Part shown: positions 52,359-64,000 of the stretch, one piece after another
How positions within the stretch are numbered: the stretch's first letter is position 1
Layout: each line of letters opens with the position of its first letter
Origin: Brasenia schreberi
Taxonomy: Eukaryota > Streptophyta > Magnoliopsida > Nymphaeales > Cabombaceae
Direction: 5' to 3'
Length of the DNA: 64,000 nucleotides
Assembly (NCBI GenBank): GCA_036023115.1
Contig: JAYKKT010000046.1
Coordinates: 5,656,501-5,720,500 of the forward strand
Position numbers and translations under genes: made by a program
Notes under the pieces: generated by a model
Databases searched by the model: none
Seen by the model: the letters and a program-made list of their open reading frames with translations, nothing else
Told to the model about the DNA's origin: nothing

Positions 52359-54590
52359 TCATTTATGGCTGCTTTTCTTCTTCAAGAGGTCCCCGAACCT
52401 CCGTAGCAGTACCTTTTTCTTTCTCTGACTGGAAGGAGAGATATTGTTGCTATCTATCTCTTCCATTTGGGGGGCATCTATGTGATCATAATCATCAGGC
52501 ATAAATGTATCACCGCCATCCGTTATGCTTGGTGACAATGGTTTCACGTCTGATATGTGGTCAATTGATTCATATTGTCTTTCAAAGTCATGCAGCTCTG
52601 CTGAAATATAAACAGAACCATTTACAACAACAGGATCTACATTTAATTTTTTGGTTGTATAATCCATAGTTGATTTTTCAGGTGGAAGTCACTAATCAAG
52701 TTGGACTGAGCAGACAAAAGTGCTGATTCTCTAGCTTCCACCTCCCACTTAGAATCTATAGCCTCGTTATCTCTTTCTGCTGCTACTCGAGAAGCAGATA
52801 CCAAATCCAGAGAGCCCCACAACGAGACAAGCTCTACAGTCAGATCCTCAACCTTCTTGGCATTCATACCGGCTATTTTTCTGGCATCATCAGCTAGATT
52901 CAATGCTAAATCCCTCTCCTCTAAACCCAAAGACAACTCCTTTTTCACCTTTTTGAGTTCCTCAGTTGCAACCAACTCGGCTGCATCCAACGATTGCTGC
53001 TTCTGTACTGCATCAAATTGAAGCTGCCAAACTTGATCCCTCTTCTTTGCTGCATCAACTCTTGCCTGTTCCAATTCGTCAATCCCAAATTTAGATAATT
53101 CAGAGTTTTCCTCCATGCACTTCTGTGCCGCAAGGACCTGGCTGAGATGCAAATTCGCTTGTCCACCATCTTCTTCATCTCCTTGACTTCTTCCAGAGCT
53201 CTTGATTTGGCATCCTCTGCAATTGCCAGCTGATCTATGGCGTTCTTTAGATCCACCTGGGCCTGACCAAGTTGCTGCAGCAGCTCTGAGCCCCTTGAGA
53301 TGACCAGCTTTTTCTATAAAGAAGAGAAGTTTTCCACTTAAAGGATGAGAACCGTGTGAACAAATCAGCTCTCTTTGGGAGCTGCATCTGAGAGGGAGTC
53401 ACCCTCACAGCCACGAATGCAACTCTGAAAACTGATTGTGATCTCGCATTCGACAAATACATTGGAGTTATTATGGAATTGACAATTACAATCCTTAATT
53501 TCAACTCCATCCTGAAGAGAACGTATTTGCCAAGTCTATGTGCAAATCGACCTACTCTCTATCCATTATTCCTATCTAGGCTCCATTTGTGAACCCTGAA
53601 ACAAACCAACCGCCGTTCATGGTCACAAATGGCCGTTTTAAGAGAAACTTCTGTTATTTGAGAGGCAGTGAATAGGGATGGTAGTGGATGAATATAGAAC
53701 TGGAGCATGAGAGCTTCATCAGCTTGAGCGCAAGAACATCAATTGTGTACTCAAATTTTTGTTTTCACAAAATCTACCTTCCAACGAAGGTTTTGAAATT
53801 CTTTGATTGAGCATTATTTTGCATCATGAGAACCATGAGTAGTTTCTCGTAAACACAGACATGCATGATGCCATTCATTTCCCTGTTTCAGTATCCCCAA
53901 GCAGAGCCAGAAGCTGTTAATTGCATGCATCTTACTTCTTTTTTCGGTGGAAATGAGGGCCAAAGCCCGTGCATGCATTTAGGTACTTTCCGCCGCTTCA
54001 AACAGAAGAATATACTTAATAAATCCCGTATTTACCAAATACTTGATTTACTAGATCCAGGATTTAAAAATTCACTGAATGCCTCTCAGAAACAGAGTTT
54101 AAACGAAACTAGAAAATGGTATACTTCAGAGGAGCTGTTCTTGGTATTGTTGTTACTGTTGGTGGTGACGGTTTTGGAAGATTTGCGGTCTAATGACTTG
54201 GGGGATTTGTCAGCGGAGTTCTTCCCATTGCCCGGTTTCAATTCGGAGTCTGGGGATCCCCACGGCGATCCACCAGACACCTTAGACGAAGATTTGGGCG
54301 TAGAAGAGGAATTTTTTGTGTGGCAGTTCGGCCGAGGTAGATCTATATAGCCAGCAAAATCCCAATATCAATGATCAAAATAATTAAACATCACAAAGCT
54401 GGATTACCCATCAAACTTTTTGATAAAGACATGTTAGCAAAGTTACAATCTAGCTACTTATCAATGAGGATGTCTTCCATCCATCCTAATATAGAGAAAA
54501 CCCAGTTTTCATCAATGAGCAGAAGGGCAAAACTAATTACAAATGCAGTTTTGCACGACTTCAGAACACGTACCGAGATTTTGTAGACAT
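52359..54590 (-). pseudogene. WEB-family coiled-coil protein, shortened and frameshifted
   Basis: Exon 1 is 54590-54574 (17 nt, MSTKSR, donor GTACGT). Exon 2, 54342-54125, is Ser/Pro/Lys-rich, with STPKSSSK and DKSPKSLDRKSSK. Exon 3 starts at 53313 and is a long coiled coil with QAQVDLKNAIDQLAIAE, QVLAAQKCMEEN, AAELVATEELKKVKKEL and NLADDARKIAGMNAKKVEDL. The C-terminus, ending at 52359, is KKKVLLRRFGDLLKKKSSHK. The order and the basic tail match the plant WEB family (At1g65010/At5g16730 type). Those proteins are several hundred residues longer, so most of the central coiled coil is missing. Reading requires three corrections: an extra A in a homopolymer (54312-54317), one missing base near 53160, and a shift or splice near 52681. 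It is probably a pseudogene; assembly indels are the alternative. Confidence 0.75.
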
Positions 54591-55773
54591 CTTACATGTG
54601 GTGGCTTCGAAGAGAGAGAGAGAGAGAGAGATGAAATGTCATCGGCTTTCTCGCAGGCAACAGCCGGGACAACTAACCGTTGACCCTCAAATCCTCTTTC
54701 GGTCTCTGTGAGGGAAGAAGAAGTAGCTCTCTCTCCTCCCCCCCGCGCTTGTGTTCAGGAGTTTTTCCTCCTCACTCCTTACACAAACACCTGGTTTGGT
54801 GCCCTCGGCCAAGACATGACCTAGAGATATGACTTAAGACAGGATTACGACTTCTTGAATGTTAGATACGATTAGTTGACAAGTCAAAGTACGTGCTTAG
54901 CTAAATCCTGTCCTGGCCAGCTGGGTTTGTTGACTCAAAACAATGAGTCTCAGTCTGAAGCCTTTGGTAGTCGTTTAATGCCAGCAATGGAGGTCACGTT
55001 AAACAAGTTAAATGCTTTTTGCAGGCTTGCCTCAGAACTTACGCTCGTCCTGGAGCCCAGCGTTGCCTGCATACACTTTCGTTTTCCTTCGCCTCTTCGG
55101 TTTTGGGAGAATTGTTCTCTGTACTCATTTGCTTACATAAAAAAAAACTAGGAGTGAGAGAGAGAGTACCGGTGAGAGATCGGATCAAATAAGAGAGAGA
55201 GTGCCGGTGAGGTAAGAGAGCAAAAGAGTGTCGAGAGACGAAGTAGAAGAGAAAATGAGGTATGTTTTAGTCATTAGGAGTGTCTGTTTAGTAGCAATGT
55301 TGATAGTAACATAGATTTGCAACGTACCAAAGGAGATAAAGTTTTTTATCGAGATATGAAGAGAAGGAAACATGACATGAACGGTGGTGTTTCAAGCCCT
55401 CCTTTAAACATCAGGTAGATATGAGGGGTCTAGAGTTGCTAGACAACCTTAAATACTAGATTTTACTTGAATTCTCTATGCAATGACATGAACGGTACAA
55501 ATAAATCTTTTTGTCAACATGGACATGAAATCAATTAATATTTAACGCATAGGGTATACATTAAATACGATATGAGGCACACAACTTTATTGATAAATTG
55601 AACTGTGATAATAGTAAACCAATGTGTAACACTAAATATTGTCTAATAGTTTTTACATTGATCTAATATTTTTTTTGTAGTATTAGTATAATTTAACATT
55701 TTTAAGAGTTTTTAAAAATATAAAATAACAATCATCAATAAATAACGTTAGTGGTCAGCAAGATGCAATCATT

Positions 55774-55813
<40 letters not shown>

Positions 55814-56038
55814 AAGAAAGCATGATTCCTACTCAATTGAGTAGGATGTACGTACCCTGTTTTTTTTTATACTTTCCAATACTTCAACCACTGACTGCGG
55901 CCCTTCATGCCTTCCATTACTCCCCCACTAATAAAAAGATATCATCCACCGATGGTTTTTGGATAGTTTTACTGGCGGTGACAATGATCTTCACTGATGA
56001 TAATGATTTTAACTAGTTCAAACTAGTAGAAGGTGGTA
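54591..56038. other. Intergenic DNA
   Basis: GA-repeat at 54613-54631, further GA-rich stretches near 55150-55200, and (AC)n(AT)n at 55774-55812. No gene is recognised. Confidence 0.5.
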
Positions 56039-56106
56039 GTCCACATTTACTGATGGTTAAAAATAGATTAACGGAAAAGTGAATGTCATACTCAAGAAAG
56101 TATGGC

Positions 56107-56164
<58 letters not shown>

Positions 56165-56458
56165 ATAGGCTATGCACATACTAATACAAGCTCTAATCTT
56201 ACTAAAGATCTCAACTATGGAGATTTTTAAAGAAAAAATAAATAGTACCGGATACAAATAATGCAAGTCCACATTTACTGATGGTTAAAAGTAGATTAAC
56301 AGAAAAGTGTATGTCATACTCAAGAAAGTATGGCCTATATATATAGAGAGAGAGAGCATAGTCTATGCACATACTAATTCATTCTCTAATCTTCTTAAAG
56401 ATCTCAATTATTAATATCTTTAAAGAAAATATAAATAGTACAGGATACAAATAATGCA
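56039..56458. repeat. Tandem duplication (228-bp unit) containing a TA/GA microsatellite
   Basis: Copy 1 is 56039-56266 and copy 2 is 56267-56458. Both start GTCCACATTTACTGATGG and end GGATACAAATAATGCA. Copy 2 is shorter mainly because the inner (TA)n(GA)n tract is contracted. Confidence 0.9.
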
Positions 56459-56822
56459 CCTAAAAAAATATGAAGATACTTTTTTACTTTTAAAATAACC
56501 ATCGATCTCACCAATCAAAATATTGAAATCTTTGAGAATGTTTAACATGGATGAATGTGCACATGAACTAATTTCTCTCTTTATATATATAGAGAGAGAA
56601 GGAGAGAGAGGGAGAGTTGCTAGGTTTTCATTTATACTTGTCAATATTTGATAAACTAGGTCATATTGGAGTTGAAGTGTTTTAGATCATAAAGGCAAAA
56701 GTTGAAAAAGTATAAGTTGTATTTTGTAATTTTTATTTTTTATAGATAACAACTTTCACTTTTTACTTTTTTTATCTACACTATTCATCTCTTTCCATAC
56801 GGTTTAGCACAACTCTCTTTTT

Positions 56823-56880
<58 letters not shown>

Positions 56881-58281
56881 ATGGGGAGAGAGAGAAACTT
56901 ATAAGCCCCCATCATTTCATGCAGGCTATTTTTCTTTTTATTTTAAATATATCAACCGTTATATTGACAAATTTGAAAAAAACTTCAGGAGATGAACATA
57001 CCAAATAGTAAGTTCCTCAACTGTTGATACACAAATGTATTGACACTTTATATAGGTTGAAAGCGTATGTAAAGCTTTTGCAACTGTAAGACCACATTTT
57101 CAACAGTTGAAAAAATATTCCAATTGTTAGAACAACAGTTGAAAGAAAAAGAAATTATGTACAGCTATACAAACTCCGTTTTCGGTTCAGCTTGGATCAT
57201 ATAATCGCATTTAGTTAGGTAATGTACAGTGTATATGCATATACATAATGTAAAATACACATTTTCTATAAATCTAAATATAATAAATTAATATATACAG
57301 TTCGGTTCATATCAGGTCTGGGTCATCCTGGATCTAACCTGATTCTTGTAGGATCAAATCTCGTTTGGATAACGTGGACCCAACCTGGTTGGTGTCGGGT
57401 TCGGGACGAGTTACAGGGTTGGGTCCAGAATTGCCTCCCTTAGCTGTATGGGTTATAGATCCACTCCCTACTGTCTTGGAGACGAAACATCTTTGCATAA
57501 GGCATTTCTATACACAACAAACTTGTCAAAAAATTTACAAAAATACGGATTCCAATCGTTTAACTTATCAAGCCCTTAAAACCCCGTTTTCTCTGTAAAA
57601 TTGCCATCGTTTACCTTTAAAAAATTATCATAATATGTGTTTTATTTCTGATATATAAGACTCAATTGTTCTGCTGGATTGTATAGTCAAATCTTTTACG
57701 GAATTCCATAAGAAGGTTTAATTGGTCCAAAAGTAAAGTTTGACCAGACGGCCTGAGACCGAATTTAAAAATAAAGGATAAAGATGAATCCTCGTCAGCA
57801 TGACTGATGGCCACTCGAGCCATACCCGGAATAAAAAAATCCAACAAATCCACACCAGCAACCCGATTTTAATTCGACTTTCTCTTAACTAAAAAAAGAA
57901 ATTCGATTAAATACGTTTTTTTCACATCTCTTTCCGTAGAACGGAAAGAAAGTCCAAAACAGATGCACGCACGATCAGGATTCCCAACTTAGTATCTTCT
58001 GTATGGGAATAGAACCCTTACCTTTCTTCATCACAAAGGACCTTGGTTAAGGGGAACAAGTGCCAAAATTGAACCAACCAAATGTTGGTTTCATCTTGCA
58101 TTTCTAATTATATATATTTTTTTGAAAACTGCCATTGTTTTTCTACTGTACTCACAAGATCATCCCTGTGGAGAGAGTATTGTGCACGTAGTGACTTGCA
58201 TGAAGTTCATCTTTGAATAATTAAAACAAAAACAACTATGGGATGTCCTGCCGTTGGCTCAATCGGCATCCATGTTGATAT
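56459..58281. other. Intergenic DNA with TC/TA/TG microsatellite
   Basis: The compound tract at 56825-56880 is TC, then TA, then TG. No gene or RNA is recognisable in the rest. Confidence 0.5.
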
Positions 58282-58294
58282 GAAAATGAGAAAT

Positions 58295-58428
58295 TTTCAG
58301 CACCCAGAGCATTAGCTCAACGGCACAGCACTCGGGCGCTGTTGCCCCCGGTGGATAGTTTGACTCGCATACGGTGCATGTGTGTGGGTGTGTGTTAGGT
58401 TTCAGCGTCCTCTTGTAACCAAAAAAAA
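58295..58428 (+). mobile_element. tRNA-derived SINE with 13-bp target-site duplication
   Basis: A 134-bp insert lies between direct repeats GAAAATGAGAAAT at 58282-58294 and 58429-58441. Inside are a box A-like GCATTAGCTCAACGGC, a degenerate box B (GATAGTTTGACTCGC) and a 3' end CTTGTAACC plus a run of A. The head resembles the SINE at 58799-58899. The target duplication and A-tail indicate retroposition, with LINE-supplied enzymes presumed. Confidence 0.8.
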
Positions 58429-58798
58429 GAAAATGAGAAATATGGGGTATTAGGCTGACCCCTGCGAGCTTTCTTTTTCCCCCGAAAGGAAAGCAGTGTT
58501 AGGCAGAGCCCTACAGAAATGTGCACCCGGGGTGTCGAACTCAGGACGTTCTAGTCGAAAAGGTTCTTTTGTATGTAGGAGAGACGGTGCTCCTTGTGAT
58601 GTTTATCGCATCGCTCGACTGACCCAAACTTTTGTTGTCGTCGTGGAAAGGCCGAATTACGCGAACAATTTCAAGTTTGTGCATCATAATTGCCTAAATG
58701 AATGGAAAATTAGGTGTCCAGGTTAATGCTGTTTGTGGTCGGGCATAGTTTGGGTCTAGATTCAGTCATGAATAAAACCAATATAATCGATTCTCTCT

Positions 58799-58899
58799 CT
58801 CCCTCCCTCAATGATAGTGGGAGACCACCATGCACACCTGAGAATCGAACTCATAACCTGCAAGCAGGCATCAGAGAGCCGTACCCTTTAAGCTAATGC
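58799..58899 (-). mobile_element. tRNA-derived SINE with 12-bp target-site duplication
   Basis: The flanks TCGATTCTCTCT occur at 58787-58798 and 58900-58911. On the minus strand the insert begins GCATTAGCTTAAAGGGTACG (box A region). A near-consensus box B, GGTTATGAGTTCGATTCTCA, follows about 25 nt after it. It is about 100 bp long. The CT-rich flank makes the exact ends of the duplication slightly uncertain. Confidence 0.7.
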
Positions 58900-58911
58900 T
58901 CGATTCTCTCT

Positions 58912-59280
58912 TTTGGGGAATTAAAGCAAACGATTATGAATATAAAACTGAATCAAGCCACAGCATGATTCCAGTTTGGTTTGGATCCAAATCAAGCTAA
59001 TGCTAAAGTCAAAGCCATCAAAGTCTATGCCACTACGCCGAACACACTTTTCTAGTATTCCCACTTGTGAAAAAACGTGGATTAAGAGAGATTATAATTT
59101 CAACATACATATTTATATATCTATATCTCTCTATATATAAGAAAATTGGTATATATTAACACATTTAAGTCTTAGCAAATCAGATAATTTTTTAATGATT
59201 CTTTATTTTTATATGATTAAAATTTAAAATTTAAAAATACTTGTGTGAATAAAATGTAACGATCGGCCTTCTCTTTCAAC
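58912..59280. other. AT-rich flank of the 14-3-3 copy
   Basis: No start codon, exon or promoter element that would serve the 14-3-3 copy is evident. An in-frame initiator for it is absent. Confidence 0.5.
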
Positions 59281-59995
59281 CTCCAAAAGGACGAGCAAGC
59301 CGAGCGCTACGAAGAGATGGTGGAGTTCATGGAGAAGGTCTCCGCCGCCGCCGACGGCAGGAACTCACCGTCGAGGAGCGCAACCTCCTCTCCGTCGCGT
59401 ACAAGAACGTGATTGGAGCCCGACGCGCCTCGTGGCGCATCATCTCGTCGATCGAGCAGAAGGAGGAGCTCGCGCTCAACTTGTCTGTCTTCTACTACGA
59501 GATCCTCAACTCGCCGGATCGCGCTTGCAACTTGGCTAAGCAGGTAACCAATAGTCGGATCTGGATGATTTCGTCATCGATTTGTGATAAATTCCTAATT
59601 TTCTATATCTTTGTATCGATTCACTTGATTGGGGTCATGTTTTTCACGAATTTAGCCATTCCTTTCGTTTTTACATTGCTTCTTATGCTTTTTGTTTGGC
59701 ACTTTCAGGCGTTCGATGAGGCGATTGCCGAGTTAGATACTTTGGGGGAGGAATCATACAAGGATAGCACCCTCATCATGCAGCTTCTTCGGGATAATCT
59801 CACCCTTTGGACGTCTGATATGCAGGTTTTTGACCCCTTTCTCTTCTCTTTTATTTCCTCTTTTTCTTCCCCGTTTTTTGAATCTTGTTATTGTTACAGT
59901 AATATCCTTTTGTCCTGATGAAATGCACCTTGATCTTTGCCCAGGATGATGGCGTCGATGAGATCAAGGAGTCCAGCAAGCGTGATGAAGAGTAG
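59281..59995 (+). pseudogene. 14-3-3 protein gene with large internal deletion and frameshift
   Basis: Exon remnant 59281-59543 starts inside the protein (DEQAERYEEMVEFMEKVSAA, no upstream in-frame ATG). It loses one G after ADG (near 59361), then reads ELTVEERNLLSVAYKNVIGA to SSIEQKEE. There it runs directly into LALNLSVFYYEILNSPDRA. In 14-3-3 proteins about 105 residues lie between these two points, including the phosphoserine-binding Arg/Tyr residues. Exon 59709-59825 (AFDEAIAELDTLGEESYKD to TLWTSDMQ) and exon 59945-59995 (DDGVDEIK, stop TAG) are intact, with intron positions typical of the plant non-epsilon group. Without the central helices the copy could not bind phosphopeptides normally. 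Retained introns indicate genomic duplication, not retroposition. Confidence 0.9.
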
Positions 59996-61412
59996 ATTAT
60001 CGTCTGGTTTTTCTCCTTTTATTTGCGGGGCTTGTTTTATCATTCCTCTCGTATTACAGAGTGCATTTTGAGGTCTTCTGGTTTTCCTCTTCTTCTTCCG
60101 CCTTCAGATTTACTGTTGGTTGTCTTCCTTCTTCTTTCTTTGTCGGCTCGGTTCCTCCACTTCTTTGCGTTGTACTGTGGGTTGTCGGTTCGAGTCTGAG
60201 AACCACGGAGGGACACTCACGAAGCGTAATTTGTGGGAGTGGGACGGCCAATGTCCGACTTTCAATGGATGTGGTTCCTCCGTTTTCCCCCTTGCTCCTT
60301 TTCAGTCTAATCATTTCCCCTATGCAATTGTGTGCTTCCTCTCTGTCTCTCTCTCTCTCTCACACACACATTTCTTGAGCAATTTATGATAAGACTGTTT
60401 GAAGTTTCGGTTATTACATTTAGTCTATGCCTTTGTTGGAAAGGCTTCGCATATTGGAAGTCAATTTGGTGGATCTTTCAAGGGCAGGCGCATGAACAAA
60501 ACTTCTTGTAATTTCGCTTGGTTTGATGCATGATGAGCTCGTTTGCGATCACTCGTAATGCTGCAGCTGGTAAACAACGGGCCCTTTATATTCCGTTAAG
60601 GTTCCTTTAGTTAACCCAGTAAGAGTGGGTATAAAAGTGATCAAGTGTGAACGGCTCATCTGGCTGGGCTCGTAACAGTTGCTCGAGTTGATGGACGAGC
60701 AAATGAACAGCTACGGTTCTGTGTTCTGGCTTGTTTAACCAGCCCATTTTTATTTACGGAAGGAGTAAAACGTGCTCTGTCTGAACTAAAGTGAGCTGTT
60801 TTCCAAGGTGGAAACGGAAGGTAAAGCTAAGGCTTCGGCAAAAGTTTGAAATAAAGTTGGACCCTAAACGTACCAAACCAAACGCTGAGCAGCCTTCTCT
60901 GAATATTTAACAATTTGGGTGTTAGGCTGTGAATTATTCTTTCCTTGTGCATGTTTCCTGCTATGAAGAGGGGGATGTAATTGATGGTGACGACGCTCGA
61001 AGATATTAGGGCTTAGGGTTTGACGGGTATTTTATTTTGCCAGGGTAATGATGAATCCCATGGATCGGTCGCAAATTTTCTTTGAGGTGCACATGGCCGG
61101 GTTTGAAACTCCGAACAGCAGCTCGAACTGAAACCGGAGCGGGTTATGAATCGGTTAGAACTGGAACTTGCCAAACCGGACCTGTTACTTGAGATCCCTG
61201 TTTGGTTTGGAAGAGGCGTTCAAACTACCAGTTTGACAATTTTTATTAGTTTTCAAAAGGTTTAAATGTTTTATATTTTTTATTATTTTAAGGTTAGGCT
61301 GGAGCATCTATACAGAGAAAGGAATTTGGTGGGTGATTTAATAGCCAGTCCTTGCCTTCAATCAGCAGGTGTCGTTTCAGTGGGCAGTGTTCTCTCTCCT
61401 GTCATCTCGACC
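59996..61412. other. Former 3' UTR and intergenic DNA
   Basis: 59996-60100 looks like a pyrimidine-rich 3' UTR of the 14-3-3 copy. About 60640-60760 resembles the GCTCG-rich repeat near 15400-15550, and about 61090-61200 resembles the GAACCG-type repeat. No gene is recognised. Confidence 0.4.
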
Positions 61413-61479
61413 CTACACATATATATATATATATACATATATATACATATACACATATATACACATACATATATACACA

Positions 61480-61552
<73 letters not shown>

Positions 61553-61556
61553 AGAG
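61413..61556. repeat. AT/ACAT microsatellite
   Basis: About 140 bp of (AT)n with interspersed ACAT/ACAC units, followed by a short GA run. Open frames here are repeat artefacts. Confidence 0.97.
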
Positions 61557-63187
61557 AGAGAGTACTGTGGTGGCTTGCGTTGACTTCACCTTTAGTTTAG
61601 ATTTCGAGGTCTGCACGTATGACTCCTGAAAACTATAGTTGAGTATTGACGAGGCTCAGACGTTAGCTTGCACGCCTGATGGTAAGACTATTCAATAGGA
61701 AAGTATCAGTGAGGTATGTACCTTATGGCGAGATAAGGCATCCATCCCGCCCTATGTTCCAAAATAAATGAAAGAATAGGTGACTGAAGCCATGCGCTGT
61801 AAGGTTTGTGTAAATTTTGCCATGTTTGGACTTTTGCCTATGAGCCAACTGTAGGCTATAATGCACAATCCACAAAAAAAAAGTGCCGCCCGGCTCACCC
61901 TAGAATGTTTTCTAACCAAGTTTATTTTTAACCATCAGTAATTTTGGGACTGGATTGATCTTAGGAATGTAAGTCTAGCAATCCAAAGAAGGTATTGGAT
62001 AAAATGAGAAGATGTTTTTCCGAATCAGCTGATCAGTTGGGTTTCTTTGTAGATTTCTCCCAGTTCATACTTTGGCAACAGTAGTGGAGATCTGCCTGAA
62101 TATTTGAATCCTGAGGAAATAGATCGTGGATCTTAGATCTTTAAACTTTCAAGGGAAGATTGATAGGTGCAACGGGGGATTTTCAAGCTTGACACGCTGT
62201 TGGTTGAGCAAAGGCGCGACTGTTTTGTCCTGTGCTTGATCGACCTTCACAATATCTAATTTAGAATCGCAACCGGGGGCCCCATGGCAGTCCAACAAAG
62301 GTGTGATCCATAGTAAAGTTGCTTACCACGTCTACACTTTGAACATTTATGGGTAGATTTAGAATAGGCACCCAGTTCCATCTTCTCTTATCTGTTTCAT
62401 ATGAATGCGAAGAGAGTGGAATCGATGGCTCGGTTTGCGAATCAGAGTTAACAAGATCAGATCTGAGTTAACAAGGGATGTGGGGTGTCCTTGGTAAAGA
62501 GGGGACCTGGATTGTAAGGTTCTTCTGAAACCTGGGATGGAGTAACTAGGTTCAGGTGCAAAACCTGGGCATCTTTCGCGGGTCTTGAAAAAGTAAAAAA
62601 CTTGGGATACGAAAAAATTTGTTTGAATTGAGTTCTGAGTGCATCAACTACCAGTTGTGGTCGAATATCACGAAAGAAGAAGCATGCAGTTTGTTGATCA
62701 AACGCTTTGTTTCAATTTTGAAGAGGAACACTGTCACACTCAGGGAATAGGGGTGGCAATCTAGTATACATTATATAATATACTGGTACTTAATATAGTA
62801 TATAATATACCATATTATATATTATCGTATCATGTAATATAAGAATATATAATATGTTACATTAGTATATATATTTTGTATCTATAGTTAGACATGGCTG
62901 ATTTAGAACCAGCCTAGAGGTTTCAATCGAAACCAAATTGGGTTAGGAACTGGCTGGAATCAGAACCGGACCCCAAACTAGGGACTATTCAATTCGGTTC
63001 TGGCTCCACCTTTCATGGAACCAGAGTTGACCCGAAACTGGAACCACTAGTTTTGGAAAAAAATCTTTTATAATTTTAATTTTTAATGTTGTTTGTCAGT
63101 TCCGAGGAGTTTAGGACTCGAACCAAAACTGCTCTGAAAACAACGGTTTTGGTTCCAAGTTCCAGAACCAACCATGTTTATTTGTAG

Positions 63188-63219
<32 letters not shown>

Positions 63220-64000
63220 GTGATATGATACATATACCAGGGCAGGGCAGTGGGGCAGGTTTTCATCACTTGAAACCCCTCCCATGCAAGGTTAGGGCAG
63301 GTAGATTACCCGAAATATTAAATTAAACTTTATATAAAAAATATATTTTCTAAACTTATGTGGCTGGGATCGGGTGGGGTGAAAACCATTTTTTTTTTTG
63401 TGGATTACCAAGATGGGGCTAGGCAGGAGGATCTATACCGAATACACAGGAAGGTAGCAGGGAAACTTTCAATCAGGAATACAGTTGTCCAGCTGATTGG
63501 ATGTTACGAAAAAGCAAGAGCGGAAACATCTCCTAACAATAGTTGTACATGACCGGTGCCAAAGGAAAGCAAGAGATACGCCCTTACGATGAAGGCACAC
63601 CAGACATGTCCATTCACAGCACAGTAACAGGCCAGAGGAATTTCGCTGCAGTGAAGAACCTTGTATCTGTTGTCCATAAGACCATGACCATGTCTGTGAC
63701 TTGAGAACTTCATCATGAAGTCCTTAGCAGTTACTTCTGCGTGTTAATATAGTTGGGACTTGGGATATGCATAGGTCCTTCCTTTGTGACCCAAAATAGT
63801 GTCGTTGCTTGCATTGGCGACCATGTTTACCAATTGAAAGCCCTTAACCCCGTTACATTATCAAATAATGCATATAGATTGATCTGACAAAGAGCGCACC
63901 GATACAACTGAACCAGAGAACGCTGCATCGACGGTGACAAAGGTGATCTATAAGATGAACACTGATGTGTTCGACTGGAAAACAGAAAGGCACAGTAAAG
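61557..64000. other. Intergenic DNA to window end
   Basis: An AT-only stretch at about 62765-62875, a GAACCG-type repeat at about 62890-63180 and a (TA)n run near 63195-63220. The last 500 bp contain short open frames on both strands that I cannot identify. No supported gene. Confidence 0.45.

Noticed and set aside
58838..58859. Genuine tRNA T-arm
   Set aside because: The B-box is good but no full cloverleaf is present and a target duplication flanks the element, so it was called a SINE.
63504..63716. Minus-strand open frame near the window end
   Set aside because: No recognisable motif or splice structure; insufficient to call a gene.

Overview
The window is nuclear DNA of a flowering plant. 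Its genes have plant-type exon/intron structure with GT-AG introns of up to several kilobases. Recognisable products are plant families: a CGR2/CGR3 pectin methyltransferase, a DUF246 O-fucosyltransferase, plant COX6b with an acidic N-terminal extension, a WEB coiled-coil protein and an F-box/FBA protein. The intergenic DNA is AT-rich, full of compound microsatellites and colonised by RTE-type LINEs and small tRNA-like SINEs. The species cannot be named from the sequence alone. There is no operon, CRISPR array, phage or prokaryotic feature.

Layout: 1-520, the end of an unrecognised minus-strand gene. 1.1-3.8 kb, RTE LINE fragments, including a 34-bp micro-insertion. 4.1-6.1 kb, a decayed LMBR1-like gene (-). 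7.0-9.8 kb, an intact long ORF resembling TAF1C (+). 11.1-16.5 kb, degenerate repeats on both sides of an intact F-box gene (13.1-14.3 kb, +). 18.8-20.2 kb, a LINE fragment. 20.6-24.9 kb, a 12-exon O-fucosyltransferase gene (+). 26.4-32.9 kb, a 6-exon CGR3-like gene (-) with a LINE in intron 3. 35.0-37.2 kb, a LINE fragment. 38.1-38.8 kb, an intron-containing histone H3.3 pseudogene (+). 40.0-50.2 kb, a COX6b gene (-) with a nearly full-length LINE in an intron. 52.4-54.6 kb, a shortened and frameshifted WEB-family gene (-). 54.6-59.2 kb, microsatellites, a tandem duplication and SINEs. 59.3-60.0 kb, a 14-3-3 gene with a large internal deletion (+). 60-64 kb, no recognisable gene.

The intact genes are unrelated housekeeping and cell-wall functions: rRNA transcription, ubiquitin ligase targeting, Golgi glycosylation, pectin methylation and respiratory complex IV. 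They do not form a pathway cluster. The O-fucosyltransferase-like and CGR3-like genes are convergent neighbours, and both products should act in the Golgi.

I found no convincing undescribed biological system. The most informative signals are: (i) one RTE LINE family with 15-16 bp target-site duplications, including a full-length copy about 37 nt from a COX6b splice acceptor and a 34-bp copy; (ii) a SINE family with 12-13 bp target-site duplications; (iii) four multi-exon genes (LMBR1-like, H3.3, WEB, 14-3-3) that combine single-base frameshifts with larger deletions, while five neighbouring genes read cleanly; (iv) a probable GC-AG intron of 129 nt that is itself an open in-frame sequence.
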